A program made the translations under genes and the position numbers. A stretch of 64,000 bases of DNA, from contig OZ253666.1 of the NCBI GenBank assembly GCA_965263305.1, positions 1,116,001-1,180,000 of the forward strand, in the 5' to 3' direction. Below, piece after piece: positions 16,367-24,389 of this stretch (within the stretch, counting starts at the first letter, position 1; every line of letters starts with the position of its first letter). The notes beneath the pieces were generated by a model. The model had not been told where the DNA came from and searched no databases. It was given only the letters and a program-made list of their open reading frames with translations. This stretch comes from MED-G105 sp965263305 (GTDB lineage: Bacteria; Pseudomonadota; Alphaproteobacteria; Caulobacterales; Parvularculaceae).

Positions 16367-18538
16367 ATGCGGTTTGTTCTAGTCGTTCTTCTTCTAGGAA
16401 GCGTGCTCGTCTGGGCCAGCTATTTTTCCGTTGTTTCTGAACACTCAGTGTTGACCCAGATCGATACCTCAATCGCAAGTCCAGATGATACTCGAACTGA
16501 GGATGCCGACGATTCTAACGGCAGTCGCTTTTTCAACTTTGGCGAAGGCGATAATAAAATTGCAGCATTTGATATTGCCGGGGATGCAGATGAGATTGGG
16601 TTCAACTGTCCTTTTGGTATTGAGGCGCTGAATTCAGAGACGGTATCGATAATCGATCCTAGCGCTGACCGACTTCTGCAATACACCCTCAGTGCAGACG
16701 AAATTATCTCAGTTGTTCCATTGAGCCGGCCAGATGGGTATGATGTGGTAGCTGCTGTGTCTAATGACGGAACACTATACATTGGTGAGCGAAGCCTTGC
16801 GGGGCGCGGCGATACGCTCCGAACAATTTCTTTTGCTGGTGGTGGTGTCGCGCACGCAGCTTCAATCATGGATACCGACACGGTTCCAAAGGACGTTATC
16901 GATAAACTCATAAGCCGGGGATATGAGGCGCCGCAGAGCACACAAACCGATACCTCTAAGGGGAGCATCGGAACGCTGCCGGACAATGGCTCCATTACGG
17001 CGGCGTCAGCCAACGGTGCCGCGTTTAGTGTTAATTATGAAATTACCAACAAACGCTTTTTGAAATTAATCCGTCAACTGCCCTCTGGCGAAACAACTGA
17101 TGTGGTTGTGCGCGCCCGCCGTCCGATCGGTGCTCTTCGTCTCGTTCAAGTCAATGACAATGGCGACATTTATCTTTCAATGACGGAGGAATTGCGCAGG
17201 ATTAATGTTTTCCGTTCCGACGAAACGATTATCAAGATATCAGCGGACGCCAATGAAGACGTAGAGCTTTATTATGTGCCTCGGTCGCGTGTTTGCACGC
17301 CGCGCCAGACTACAACCATTCTGTCCAATGGCGACGTGGTTTCAATTTTTGTTCGTCGAAACAATGTGTCCCTTGTTCAACTTAAGCCCAAGGGACAATG
17401 GCAGTGGCGACTTAGAACCGCGCGCGATACGGCTGGCGTTTTCCTCATGGAAAAATTTCGCAATAACCTAAAGCCTGTTGATCTTGCAGCGGTAAAATAT
17501 CCTGATTTCGCCTCTAAACTTCCGCCAAAGCCGACCCTTCCAATAAAGAAGGATAAGGGTCGTAGCGAGAGCGTCGATGAGCCTGATACTTCTCTGGGCA
17601 TTGATGAGGAAGAAGACGAAACGACACCGATCGCAAGTTCAGCAGACGAAGCGTCTGAAGCTTCCAGCGAAGGAAATTCCGAACTGAACACCGCGCTTGA
17701 CGAAGCAGTCTCGTTGGACAGTGACGAAACAACCATTGCCGAAACACTAGGCGAAGATAATATTGATCAATCTGCTATCTACGCCGAAGCTCTCGAGCAA
17801 GCTTTTGTTCGCGTCGCTACTGGAGAAAAAATTGATCGGCGGTCTGTCGTCAATAACGCATGCATGTATTTAAATCTTAAGTACACGATGAGATCGGAAA
17901 ACTACGAGCCCGATACCGCCTTTCATTATGGCGAACAGTCAACAGTAACGGACGCATGCGCCTCTCGGGGGAATTATAACCTCGCCTTCTGGAGCCGCCC
18001 TAGCAGGCTTTCCGGTCAACTTGGTGAAGAAGTTACGAGTGCGCCTTATGTATGGGCTGGTAGCGATTGGCCATGGCAGTTTGTCAACAAAATCGAAGCG
18101 GGGCGTCCCGCTGGTGATGTTTGTACAAAGGTTATTATTTACGACGCGAAATCCACTATAAACTCTATATATTCCGCAGGCGTTGACTGTTCTGGTTTTG
18201 TGTCACGCTCTTGGGGCGGCAATTCTAGATACACAACACGGAGTATTCCTGATGCGGCTACCGAAATTACTTTTGAGGAACTTCAACCAGGCGATGTTCT
18301 AAACAAAGCAGGAAACCATGTAGTGATGTTTCTTTATTGGCGCGGCGCAGGCGAAATGGAAATCATTGAAGCTACGACCAACAAAGCATGCGGCGGGGTG
18401 TGCTCACGCACACGTAAAGTCGACGAGTTTCAAGGATACAAAGCCTACCGGCCGAACCATATCGAGGATGGTGGAGCCATCAGCGCTGCCGAAGTTCAAA
18501 ATATCTGTCAAAGTGCGACGGTTACTGCGCTTGATTAG
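16367..18538 (+). CDS. Large secreted or anchored protein with a C-terminal NlpC/P60-like domain
   Basis: The 723-residue protein starts with a signal sequence or anchor (about residues 1-22, MRFVLVVLLLGSVLVWASYF). About 370 residues follow with no recognised domain but repeated beta-strand motifs, such as NDGTLYIGER and NDNGDIYLSM, like a beta-propeller sensor. A strongly acidic Ser/Glu linker covers residues ~400-470. The C-terminal ~150 residues resemble NlpC/P60 cysteine hydrolases: Cys608 in GVDCSGFVSRSW and His651 in GNHVVMF, after the usual LQPGDVL. Such domains cleave peptidoglycan peptides or related amides. Lower GC and AT-ending codons set it apart from its neighbours and suggest acquisition. 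The substrate is unknown. Confidence 0.75.
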   Translation: MRFVLVVLLLGSVLVWASYFSVVSEHSVLTQIDTSIASPDDTRTEDADDSNGSRFFNFGEGDNKIAAFDIAGDADEIGFNCPFGIEALNSETVSIIDPSADRLLQYTLSADEIISVVPLSRPDGYDVVAAVSNDGTLYIGERSLAGRGDTLRTISFAGGGVAHAASIMDTDTVPKDVIDKLISRGYEAPQSTQTDTSKGSIGTLPDNGSITAASANGAAFSVNYEITNKRFLKLIRQLPSGETTDVVVRARRPIGALRLVQVNDNGDIYLSMTEELRRINVFRSDETIIKISADANEDVELYYVPRSRVCTPRQTTTILSNGDVVSIFVRRNNVSLVQLKPKGQWQWRLRTARDTAGVFLMEKFRNNLKPVDLAAVKYPDFASKLPPKPTLPIKKDKGRSESVDEPDTSLGIDEEEDETTPIASSADEASEASSEGNSELNTALDEAVSLDSDETTIAETLGEDNIDQSAIYAEALEQAFVRVATGEKIDRRSVVNNACMYLNLKYTMRSENYEPDTAFHYGEQSTVTDACASRGNYNLAFWSRPSRLSGQLGEEVTSAPYVWAGSDWPWQFVNKIEAGRPAGDVCTKVIIYDAKSTINSIYSAGVDCSGFVSRSWGGNSRYTTRSIPDAATEITFEELQPGDVLNKAGNHVVMFLYWRGAGEMEIIEATTNKACGGVCSRTRKVDEFQGYKAYRPNHIEDGGAISAAEVQNICQSATVTALD

Positions 18539-18801
18539 GTCGCTTAGATTGCGTTTGACCCTTCACGGCTAAAAAGACCCGGCTTTCCGGTTTTAAATTT
18601 CGGCTGTGTTTTCATTCCAGATGGAACGCTTTCGAGGCTTATTTCCGGTATCGGGTCAAAGTCTTAAGGCACCTTTCAGAACGTAAACCAGACATTTGTT
18701 TAGCGATCAGTTGCTTCCGCTTGGGGCCAATCTTCACGGTTCAATAGTGTACCGAACCGCCGACCGAAACGAGCGGCGGTTGGGCCGCTAGGACGCCCCC
18801 C

Positions 18802-20241
18802 CTACAACCGCTCCAACTGATCCAGCGCCGCGAGGGCCTGTTCGCCTGTGGCGAAGTTGCGCTCGGCGAAGCGTTTGAGGCCGTCGGCGAGATCTTGCCC
18901 GGCGGTTTCGGCGGCGGCCTCGTAGAAGAGGTCGGCGTCATAGCCGCCGCGGGTGCGGGACAGCGCCACGAAATCCGCCCAGAAGGCGGCGGTGCCGCGC
19001 CGGTCGCGCCGGGCGGCGAGCCAGTTCATCACGACGCCGCATTCGTAAATCGCATCGCGGACGTTAAACCGGTCCGCCGCGGCGAGGGATCGCCCGTCGA
19101 GGGATTTGGCGCAGCGCCCTTTGGCCCGCGCCATTTCCGCCTGAATGTCGGCGACGGACCAGAGACCCAACCGCTTCATCACCTCCGTCGCGACGAGGCT
19201 GGCGCCGCCTTCATGGATCCAATTGGGCACGTTATAGGCGCGCGGACGGGCCCCCTCCTGCCACAGATGGGCCGCTTCATGGGCCGTATGAAGACGAAGC
19301 AATGTGCGGGCCTGATCGCTCGACTGGGCCCAGGCGCCGCCGCGCAACACAATGCGGAATTGCCCGGGCAGCGCGTCGCCGGCAAAACTTAAAAGACCTT
19401 CCGGGCCGGTCTCGTCGAAAGCAACAAAAATATTGGGGGTCGCCGCCGCTGGGCTGCCAAAGGCGCGCTCTAAAATGCGCAAGGCGTCATCAGCGAAGGC
19501 TTCGGTTTCATTCGCCACCCAGCGCGGGGTTGAACGGTCAAAAACGCCCTTCACCCGCGGGCCGCTCACCGGCGGGCGGGGGCCCACATAAAGAAACGCC
19601 GGATGGCCAAAGGGGCTGCGCCAGCGTTCAAAGGCGGGTTTCGTCTCCCCAAAGGCGGTGACAAACCGGCGCCGCGATGGGCGCACGGTGAATGTCGCGT
19701 CAAGGCGGCGCTCCGGCGACAGCCAGGGTTGGAAATGACCCGTATACAGAAGAACACCGTTTTCACCGAGGGGAATAAACGGCTCATACTGGCGCGGCGC
19801 CTTTAGCGGGGCGAGGGTGACGATGACCGTCGCCTCTTTAAAGGCGGGGTCCCCGTCGCGCGCGCGCAGCACCGTCCGCGCGCCGGCGCCGGTTGTCTGC
19901 GCGACAAGCTCCAGCCCGGGGGTCTCCACCGTCCAGGCGCGCTCGTGATAGCCGCCAAAGGCCGGGCCGAGGTCAAGCCGGCGCGTCGGCGCGCTTAAGG
20001 CATAGGTGACGCGCCAGGTCTCATCGGGCTTTTGTTCAAGGATGACGGTCGCGCCGGCGTCGCCAGAGGCTAGGGTTGCGGCCTGGGGCCGATCAGCGAC
20101 GCCGGTGAGGAAGTAGCCGGCGACTAGCAACGGCATGACGACCGCCACCGCCCAGAACGCAACCCTGGACGCGACGCGGCGAACGCTGGCGCGCAAATCA
20201 CGCTGATTGTTGAACGCTTTTTCGCGCTTTGTCGGCTTCAT
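18802..20241 (-). CDS. Membrane-anchored M1-like (gluzincin) zinc metalloprotease homologue
   Basis: I do not recognise a named family, but the zinc signature is exact: H321-E-A-A-H325, followed after 18 residues by E344 in WIHEGGAS. This is the HEXXH-X18-E spacing of M1 aminopeptidases, and WIHEGGAS resembles their WLNEGFA. The N-terminus is basic, with one transmembrane segment near residues 27-47, so the rest should be periplasmic. Residues ~60-210 are beta-rich, like the M1 N-terminal domain. No GAMEN exopeptidase motif is visible, so it may be an endopeptidase or a divergent non-aminopeptidase member. It stands alone, convergent with the gene at 16367 and divergent from ruvX. Confidence 0.65.
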   Translation of the reverse strand: MKPTKREKAFNNQRDLRASVRRVASRVAFWAVAVVMPLLVAGYFLTGVADRPQAATLASGDAGATVILEQKPDETWRVTYALSAPTRRLDLGPAFGGYHERAWTVETPGLELVAQTTGAGARTVLRARDGDPAFKEATVIVTLAPLKAPRQYEPFIPLGENGVLLYTGHFQPWLSPERRLDATFTVRPSRRRFVTAFGETKPAFERWRSPFGHPAFLYVGPRPPVSGPRVKGVFDRSTPRWVANETEAFADDALRILERAFGSPAAATPNIFVAFDETGPEGLLSFAGDALPGQFRIVLRGGAWAQSSDQARTLLRLHTAHEAAHLWQEGARPRAYNVPNWIHEGGASLVATEVMKRLGLWSVADIQAEMARAKGRCAKSLDGRSLAAADRFNVRDAIYECGVVMNWLAARRDRRGTAAFWADFVALSRTRGGYDADLFYEAAAETAGQDLADGLKRFAERNFATGEQALAALDQLERL

Positions 20242-20334
20242 GGCGTCGTCAGAAATCTTTCGCAGCGCGTGGTGGGCGGGATTTGGATGAACGGCAGGCG
20301 TGGCGTTTAGCGCCTCAAGTGATATCTAACCCGA

Positions 20335-20814
20335 ATGAGCATGGAATTTGAACAGCAAGCGGGCGCTTTCGGCCAAACGGGCGCCCTTTTAGGGCTCGAC
20401 CTTGGCGAGAAAACCATTGGGATCGCCTGTTGCGACCCGGAACGGCGGATCGCGACGCCGGTGGAGACAATCCGGCGGAAGAAGTTCACGCCTGACGCCG
20501 AGCGCCTTCTTGAGTTGGCGGCGGCGCGTGATGTTGTCGGCATTGTGATCGGGCTGCCCCTGAACATGGATGGCGGGGAAGGCCCCCGCGCCCAGGCGAC
20601 CCGGGCTTTTATTCGTAATCTGGCGAAGCTGTCGCCCTTGCCCGCCGCCTTTTGGGATGAACGCCTGTCGACGGCGGCGATGGAGCGCGATCTCATCGGT
20701 CTTGATGTGAGCCGCGCCCGCCGGCGCGAAAAAATCGACGAAGCGGCCGCGACGTTCATTCTGCAGGGCGCCATTGATCGACTGAGGGCCCTGACGCAAA
20801 ACCCGCCTGGATGA
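20335..20814 (+). CDS. ruvX: Holliday junction resolvase-like protein RuvX/YqgF
   Basis: RuvX/YqgF is an RNase H-fold nuclease implicated in pre-16S rRNA 5'-end processing and homologous to Holliday-junction resolvases. Family motifs are GLDLGEKTIGIA (first catalytic Asp), IVIGLPLNMDG, FWDERLSTAAMERDLI (Glu) and KIDEAAATFILQGAIDRL (Asp). The 159-residue length is normal. An ATG two codons downstream (20341) is possible. The next gene starts within 30 nt on the same strand. Confidence 0.93.
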   Translation: MSMEFEQQAGAFGQTGALLGLDLGEKTIGIACCDPERRIATPVETIRRKKFTPDAERLLELAAARDVVGIVIGLPLNMDGGEGPRAQATRAFIRNLAKLSPLPAAFWDERLSTAAMERDLIGLDVSRARRREKIDEAAATFILQGAIDRLRALTQNPPG

Positions 20815-20841
20815 TTGGAGAGCCGACTTGGGGAGAGACGC

Positions 20842-22242
20842 GTGAAATATAAGGATCTGTTTGAGGGCGCCGCGCGGATCGCCGCCGCCTATCGCGAGCA
20901 CGATGATAACGCTTCGCCCTACCCCAAGGCGTCGGCGGAAGTGTTGCGGCGCAATCTGATGATTGATCTGCCTAAGGATGGCCGACCGGGCGAGCAAATC
21001 ATCAAGGACCTCGCCGAGGGCGCCGCTGACGGGCTGGTGCGCAATACCGGGGATGCATTTTTCAGTTGGGTGATGGGCGGCTCCCACCCTGTTGGCGTCG
21101 CCGCCGATTTTCTGACATCGGCCTGGGGGCAAAACGCGGGGATTTTCCAGACAACGCCCGCATCGGCCATCGCCGAAGAAGCGGCCGGGGCGTGGCTGTT
21201 GGATCTGTTGGACCTGCCGCGCGAGGCGTCCATCGGGTTTGTCACGGGCGCCACTATGGCGGGGTTCACCTGCCTCGCGGCGGCGCGCCAATCCCTCCTC
21301 GCGCAACGAGGATGGGATCTCGTCGAGGATGGCGTATTCGGGGCGCCGGAAATCCCGGTCTATGTCAGCGATGAATCCCATTCCACGATATACGCCGCCT
21401 TGCGCTATCTGGGGTTCGGCGCGCGGCGGCTCATTCAACTGCCGACGGATGATCAGGGGCGCATCCTGACCGACGCCCTTGAGGCGGCCCTTAAAAAGGG
21501 CGACCGGCCGGGCATCATTATTTCCCAGGCGGGCCATATCAATACCGGGGCGTTCGACGATTTCCAAACCATCAACGCCCTCGCCCGCGCCCATCATGCA
21601 TGGCATCATGTCGATGGCGCCTTCGGCCTATGGGCCCGCGCCGCGCCCTCTCGGGCGAGATTTTGTGTTGATATCGACGGGGCTGATTCATGGTCCGTTG
21701 ACGGACATAAATGGCTGCAAGTCCCCTACGATAGCGGCTATGCCATTGTCCGAGATGCAGACGCCCATGCGCGGGCGATGACCATTCAAGCAAGCTATCT
21801 CAATAAATCGGCGAGCGACGGGAAAATCCCGTCGGACTTTACTCCAGAGTTATCGCGCCGCGCGCGGGGGTTCGCGACATGGGCGGTGCTCCAGGCGTTG
21901 GGGCGAAATGGCGTTACCGACCTTATTGAAAAAAACTGCGCGAATGCCCGCACTATTGCGCAGGCGTTATCCGCTGTTGAGGGGATCAACATCCTCAACG
22001 ATGTTCACCTGAACCAGATCGTTATAACCTTCGGTCCGATGGCGGACAAAGACGCCTCAAACACCGCCACCAAGGCCGTTGTCGAACGCCTACAAGCCCA
22101 AGGCAAATGGTTCGTCAAAGACGCTGCCTGGCGAGGGCGGGCCGTGTTGCGCCTCTCCCTCTCAGGTCCATCGACGCCCCCCTCGAAAATTGAGGCGTTT
22201 GCAGAAGATATTATCGAGGCTTGGCGGTTTGTTGCAGAATAG
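20842..22242 (+). CDS. PLP-dependent group II decarboxylase family protein
   Basis: This fold type I PLP enzyme is related to aromatic-L-amino-acid, glutamate and aspartate decarboxylases. SVDGHKWLQVPYDSG contains the Schiff-base lysine (H-K), WHHVDGAFGLWA gives the cofactor-stacking and Asp-binding residues, and SDESHSTIYAALRYLG is the PLP-phosphate region. The start is set at GTG 20842 (product VKYKDLFEGAARI) because GGGGAGAG precedes it. A TTG frame at 20815 would add nine residues. At 466 residues it is the usual size. It is probably co-transcribed with ruvX. The substrate cannot be told from sequence. Confidence 0.85.
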   Translation: MKYKDLFEGAARIAAAYREHDDNASPYPKASAEVLRRNLMIDLPKDGRPGEQIIKDLAEGAADGLVRNTGDAFFSWVMGGSHPVGVAADFLTSAWGQNAGIFQTTPASAIAEEAAGAWLLDLLDLPREASIGFVTGATMAGFTCLAAARQSLLAQRGWDLVEDGVFGAPEIPVYVSDESHSTIYAALRYLGFGARRLIQLPTDDQGRILTDALEAALKKGDRPGIIISQAGHINTGAFDDFQTINALARAHHAWHHVDGAFGLWARAAPSRARFCVDIDGADSWSVDGHKWLQVPYDSGYAIVRDADAHARAMTIQASYLNKSASDGKIPSDFTPELSRRARGFATWAVLQALGRNGVTDLIEKNCANARTIAQALSAVEGINILNDVHLNQIVITFGPMADKDASNTATKAVVERLQAQGKWFVKDAAWRGRAVLRLSLSGPSTPPSKIEAFAEDIIEAWRFVAE

Positions 22243-22324
22243 AGGCTGGACATCTAAAAAGTGATGCTGGTCCGCGCAGGTCGATCGTCCAATGCTACGG
22301 TTCGCGCCACCCATGATGCAATGT

Positions 22325-22481
22325 TCACCACACCAACGCCAACGGAACCAGCATCAATATACCTGTTATTTGAACGATGACAGGGCTGTACCGGCCATTT
22401 GAGAAAACAGCGTCAAAATCTTTCGCGCACAAACAAAAGCGCTAATCCAGCAACCAGCAAGACCGTTGCAAGGTAGATCAA
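22325..22481 (-). pseudogene. Possible decayed or very small membrane-protein remnant
   Basis: On the minus strand, just downstream of the gene at 22504, a TTG frame (22481-22413) encodes a 22-residue hydrophobic peptide containing LATVLLVAGLALLFVRERF. Beyond its stop, another frame continues with a coding-like hydrophobic stretch (SPVIVQITGILMLVPLAL) to a stop at 22325. This looks like a frameshifted small membrane protein or chance hydrophobic DNA. The rest of the 261-nt gap holds only a spaced 9-bp inverted repeat, GATGCTGGT (22263) / ACCAGCATC (22347). Confidence 0.2.
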
Positions 22482-22503
22482 CCTTCACCTTGTGTATTTT
22501 AAC

Positions 22504-23220
22504 TCAGACGGCATCGCGAGGCCCTTTCATTTTTCGGTAAGCCGCGAAAACGCCTAGTAAGTTCAGAAGAAGAAAAAGCGGGACAACGAGAGACGGCGCA
22601 AGCGCCATTGGGAAATCCAACATCGGCGCGGAAGAACTTGGCTTCTGGTAATCGAAGACCTCAAAGGCCCCGGGCAGACCAGATTGCATGGCCAGCCCGC
22701 CGGGAACCAGAATGATCAAGATGCCTGTTACATGCCAGATGAGCAAAGCATCGGGCGAAATTGACCGGCGTTTTGACGCGAAAAATAACACCGCAGCACT
22801 GAAACCATAGATCATGTCTGTCAATCCAATTGACAACTCAACATGCATTGGAAACGACCCCTGGACGGTTTTTATCAGAGTACCAATTGCGGTGATCCGA
22901 AAAGCTTGGATGGCGATTAGCCAGCGCTGGGGCGTGATATCCGCCACTTCATTGGTGGCGCGACGCATGCGCCGCGACAGCAGCAACGCGGTGAAAATAA
23001 CGATCGGCATTGTAGGCAACCAGAAACCGGGCGCGGTCGATAAGAATTCATCGGATGTGTAAACGCCCGTTTTCGCCATTGTCGTGCTGGCGATACCCCA
23101 AACGAACAGTAACCCAATAAAAAGTCGCGCTTCTCGCGTTCTGTTTGTGAGCCAAGCCAATCGCCAAATGAAAACCGTTTGTACAGCGAACAGAATATAA
23201 ATCGATGAAAGGTATTGCAT
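22504..23220 (-). CDS. Polytopic membrane protein, unknown function
   Basis: This 238-residue, very hydrophobic protein has about seven predicted transmembrane segments separated by short basic loops (LSRRMRRATNEV, SKRRS). No transporter or enzyme motif is evident. Its start lies 12 nt after the stop of the membrane protein at 23233, so the two form an operon. The operon's upstream region carries the same palindrome as the marR promoter, implying MarR control. A two-component membrane system is plausible, but no substrate can be inferred. Confidence 0.65.
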   Translation of the reverse strand: MQYLSSIYILFAVQTVFIWRLAWLTNRTREARLFIGLLFVWGIASTTMAKTGVYTSDEFLSTAPGFWLPTMPIVIFTALLLSRRMRRATNEVADITPQRWLIAIQAFRITAIGTLIKTVQGSFPMHVELSIGLTDMIYGFSAAVLFFASKRRSISPDALLIWHVTGILIILVPGGLAMQSGLPGAFEVFDYQKPSSSAPMLDFPMALAPSLVVPLFLLLNLLGVFAAYRKMKGPRDAV

Positions 23221-23232
23221 CAGATCAACCTT

Positions 23233-23853
23233 TTATTTTTTTTCAACAGTATACTGATTTTTACGTGTAACGAGTTGATGTAAGGCGGCGATATGAGTGG
23301 CGCCAGAAAGGGGAACACCGACGAGCGGGATTAACGCAACGGGCAAGAAAACAACGTTTGCCATCGCATCGGGCGCCACGGCGTTAAGGACGACACCGGT
23401 GCCGACCGCGACTAAGAAATCGGCAAAGCCGATGACATGAAACCCGATAATCTTCCAACGCGACCTGGCCGTTGTGATAACGACCGCCGCCAAAACGCCA
23501 GCGAGCAAATCGCCCCAACCAGCGAGAGTCACAAAAATCTCTGGCAACCAGCCATGCCACCCATAATAAAGAAATGTTAGCCCAGCTGGTATTCGCCAAA
23601 CATGAAACCCCGCTAGCCCATACGGCCCCAGCGCGTTCGCCAGCAACCTAATTGATGGCGAAAAGAAATAGGACAGCGCTAACCCGGAGGTTGCGGCGAC
23701 AATTGTCATTGCAAAGACATTTGTGTTTAATTCGGCGAAAATTCCATTGGCCGATAACAAAATTACCACGGCCGAATAGACGCCAAACGCCGTTACGAGG
23801 AGAATCGCCCCGGCTTTTGGACTCGCGTTACTTGATTGTTCATTTTTCGTCAT
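23233..23853 (-). CDS. Polytopic membrane protein, first gene of a MarR-controlled pair
   Basis: This 206-residue protein has about six hydrophobic segments, a polar N-terminus (MTKNEQSSNASPK) and a basic C-terminus. I do not recognise the family. The ATG at 23853 has GGAGA about nine nt upstream. Between this start and the marR stop (23907) lies a perfect 14-bp palindrome, identical in its core to one in the marR promoter. The gene is therefore probably repressed by the adjacent MarR protein. It is co-directional with the membrane protein downstream (12-nt gap). Confidence 0.65.
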   Translation of the reverse strand: MTKNEQSSNASPKAGAILLVTAFGVYSAVVILLSANGIFAELNTNVFAMTIVAATSGLALSYFFSPSIRLLANALGPYGLAGFHVWRIPAGLTFLYYGWHGWLPEIFVTLAGWGDLLAGVLAAVVITTARSRWKIIGFHVIGFADFLVAVGTGVVLNAVAPDAMANVVFLPVALIPLVGVPLSGATHIAALHQLVTRKNQYTVEKK

Positions 23854-23875
23854 CTCAAAGTCTCCGTTGCATTAG

Positions 23876-23889
23876 CGTGCATATGCACG
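23876..23889. promoter_or_regulatory. Putative MarR operator 1 (perfect 14-bp palindrome)
   Basis: CGTGCATATGCACG is a perfect palindrome located 23-36 nt upstream of the membrane-protein ATG at 23853 and after the marR stop. Its 12-bp core GTGCATATGCAC recurs exactly in the marR promoter at 24350-24361. Two exact copies next to a MarR-family gene make this a likely binding site for that dimeric regulator. Confidence 0.65.
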
Positions 23890-23906
23890 TATTTGAGTAA
23901 AATTTT

Positions 23907-24335
23907 TTACGTTTGACTGAGGGTGCCAAGACCCGACTTTAGCGCACTCAATTCCTCTCGGCGGAATGCCTTCTCAAGGTGGTTCTGAGCCCGCTCCCAC
24001 ATCGGAATGGCTTCTTCGAGAACGCCTTGACCGACCTTTGTCACTCTCACAACCCGCGCTCTGCTGTCTTGAGAGCTCCCCGCGATCTCGATCAATGCAC
24101 GGCGCTCAAGAGGGCCTAGCGCCCGGGATAATGTCGATCGATCCATCCCCAATTCCTCCGCAAGCAGCGTTATCGTTGCGCCATTGCTGAGGCTAGCCGC
24201 GACGAGGATCGAAAACTGCCCGCCCGTGAGGTCCAATTCGGCGAAGGCCCCCTCATAGATAGATGTAACTTGCCTTGCGGCGCGACGCGATTTTTGCATC
24301 AGGCAGTTTGCAGCAATGTAGGCAAGATCCGTCAT
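23907..24335 (-). CDS. MarR-family transcriptional regulator
   Basis: This is a winged-helix dimeric regulator, usually a repressor released by small phenolic or other ligands. The protein has about 142 residues from the preferred ATG at 24335 (MTDLAYIAANC). A TTG frame to 24371 would run through the operator and promoter. The DNA-recognition region is GATITLLAEELGMDRSTLSRALGPLERRALIEI, followed by the wing DSRARVVRVTKVG. The palindrome in its promoter is repeated before the following membrane-protein genes, indicating autoregulation plus control of that pair. No ligand-binding feature is distinctive. Confidence 0.88.
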   Translation of the reverse strand: MTDLAYIAANCLMQKSRRAARQVTSIYEGAFAELDLTGGQFSILVAASLSNGATITLLAEELGMDRSTLSRALGPLERRALIEIAGSSQDSRARVVRVTKVGQGVLEEAIPMWERAQNHLEKAFRREELSALKSGLGTLSQT

Positions 24336-24342
24336 AGCGCGA

Positions 24343-24371
24343 CATTTATGTGCATATGCACGCAATGTCAA
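24343..24371 (-). promoter_or_regulatory. marR promoter with MarR operator 2 in the spacer
   Basis: On the minus strand a perfect -35 hexamer TTGACA (24371-24366) is followed after 17 nt by a weak -10 TAAATG (24348-24343). The palindrome GTGCATATGCAC (24350-24361) fills the spacer, so a bound dimer would block RNA polymerase. Transcription should begin about seven nt past the -10, almost at the ATG (24335). No Shine-Dalgarno sequence is present, which points to a leaderless mRNA. The palindrome is seen directly; the promoter assignment is inferred. Confidence 0.5.
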
Positions 24372-24389
24372 GCCCTTAGATTTGATTGG

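Noticed and set aside
20389..21609. 406-codon minus-strand frame opposite ruvX and the PLP decarboxylase
   Set aside because: Antisense shadow spanning two well-supported genes in GC-rich DNA.
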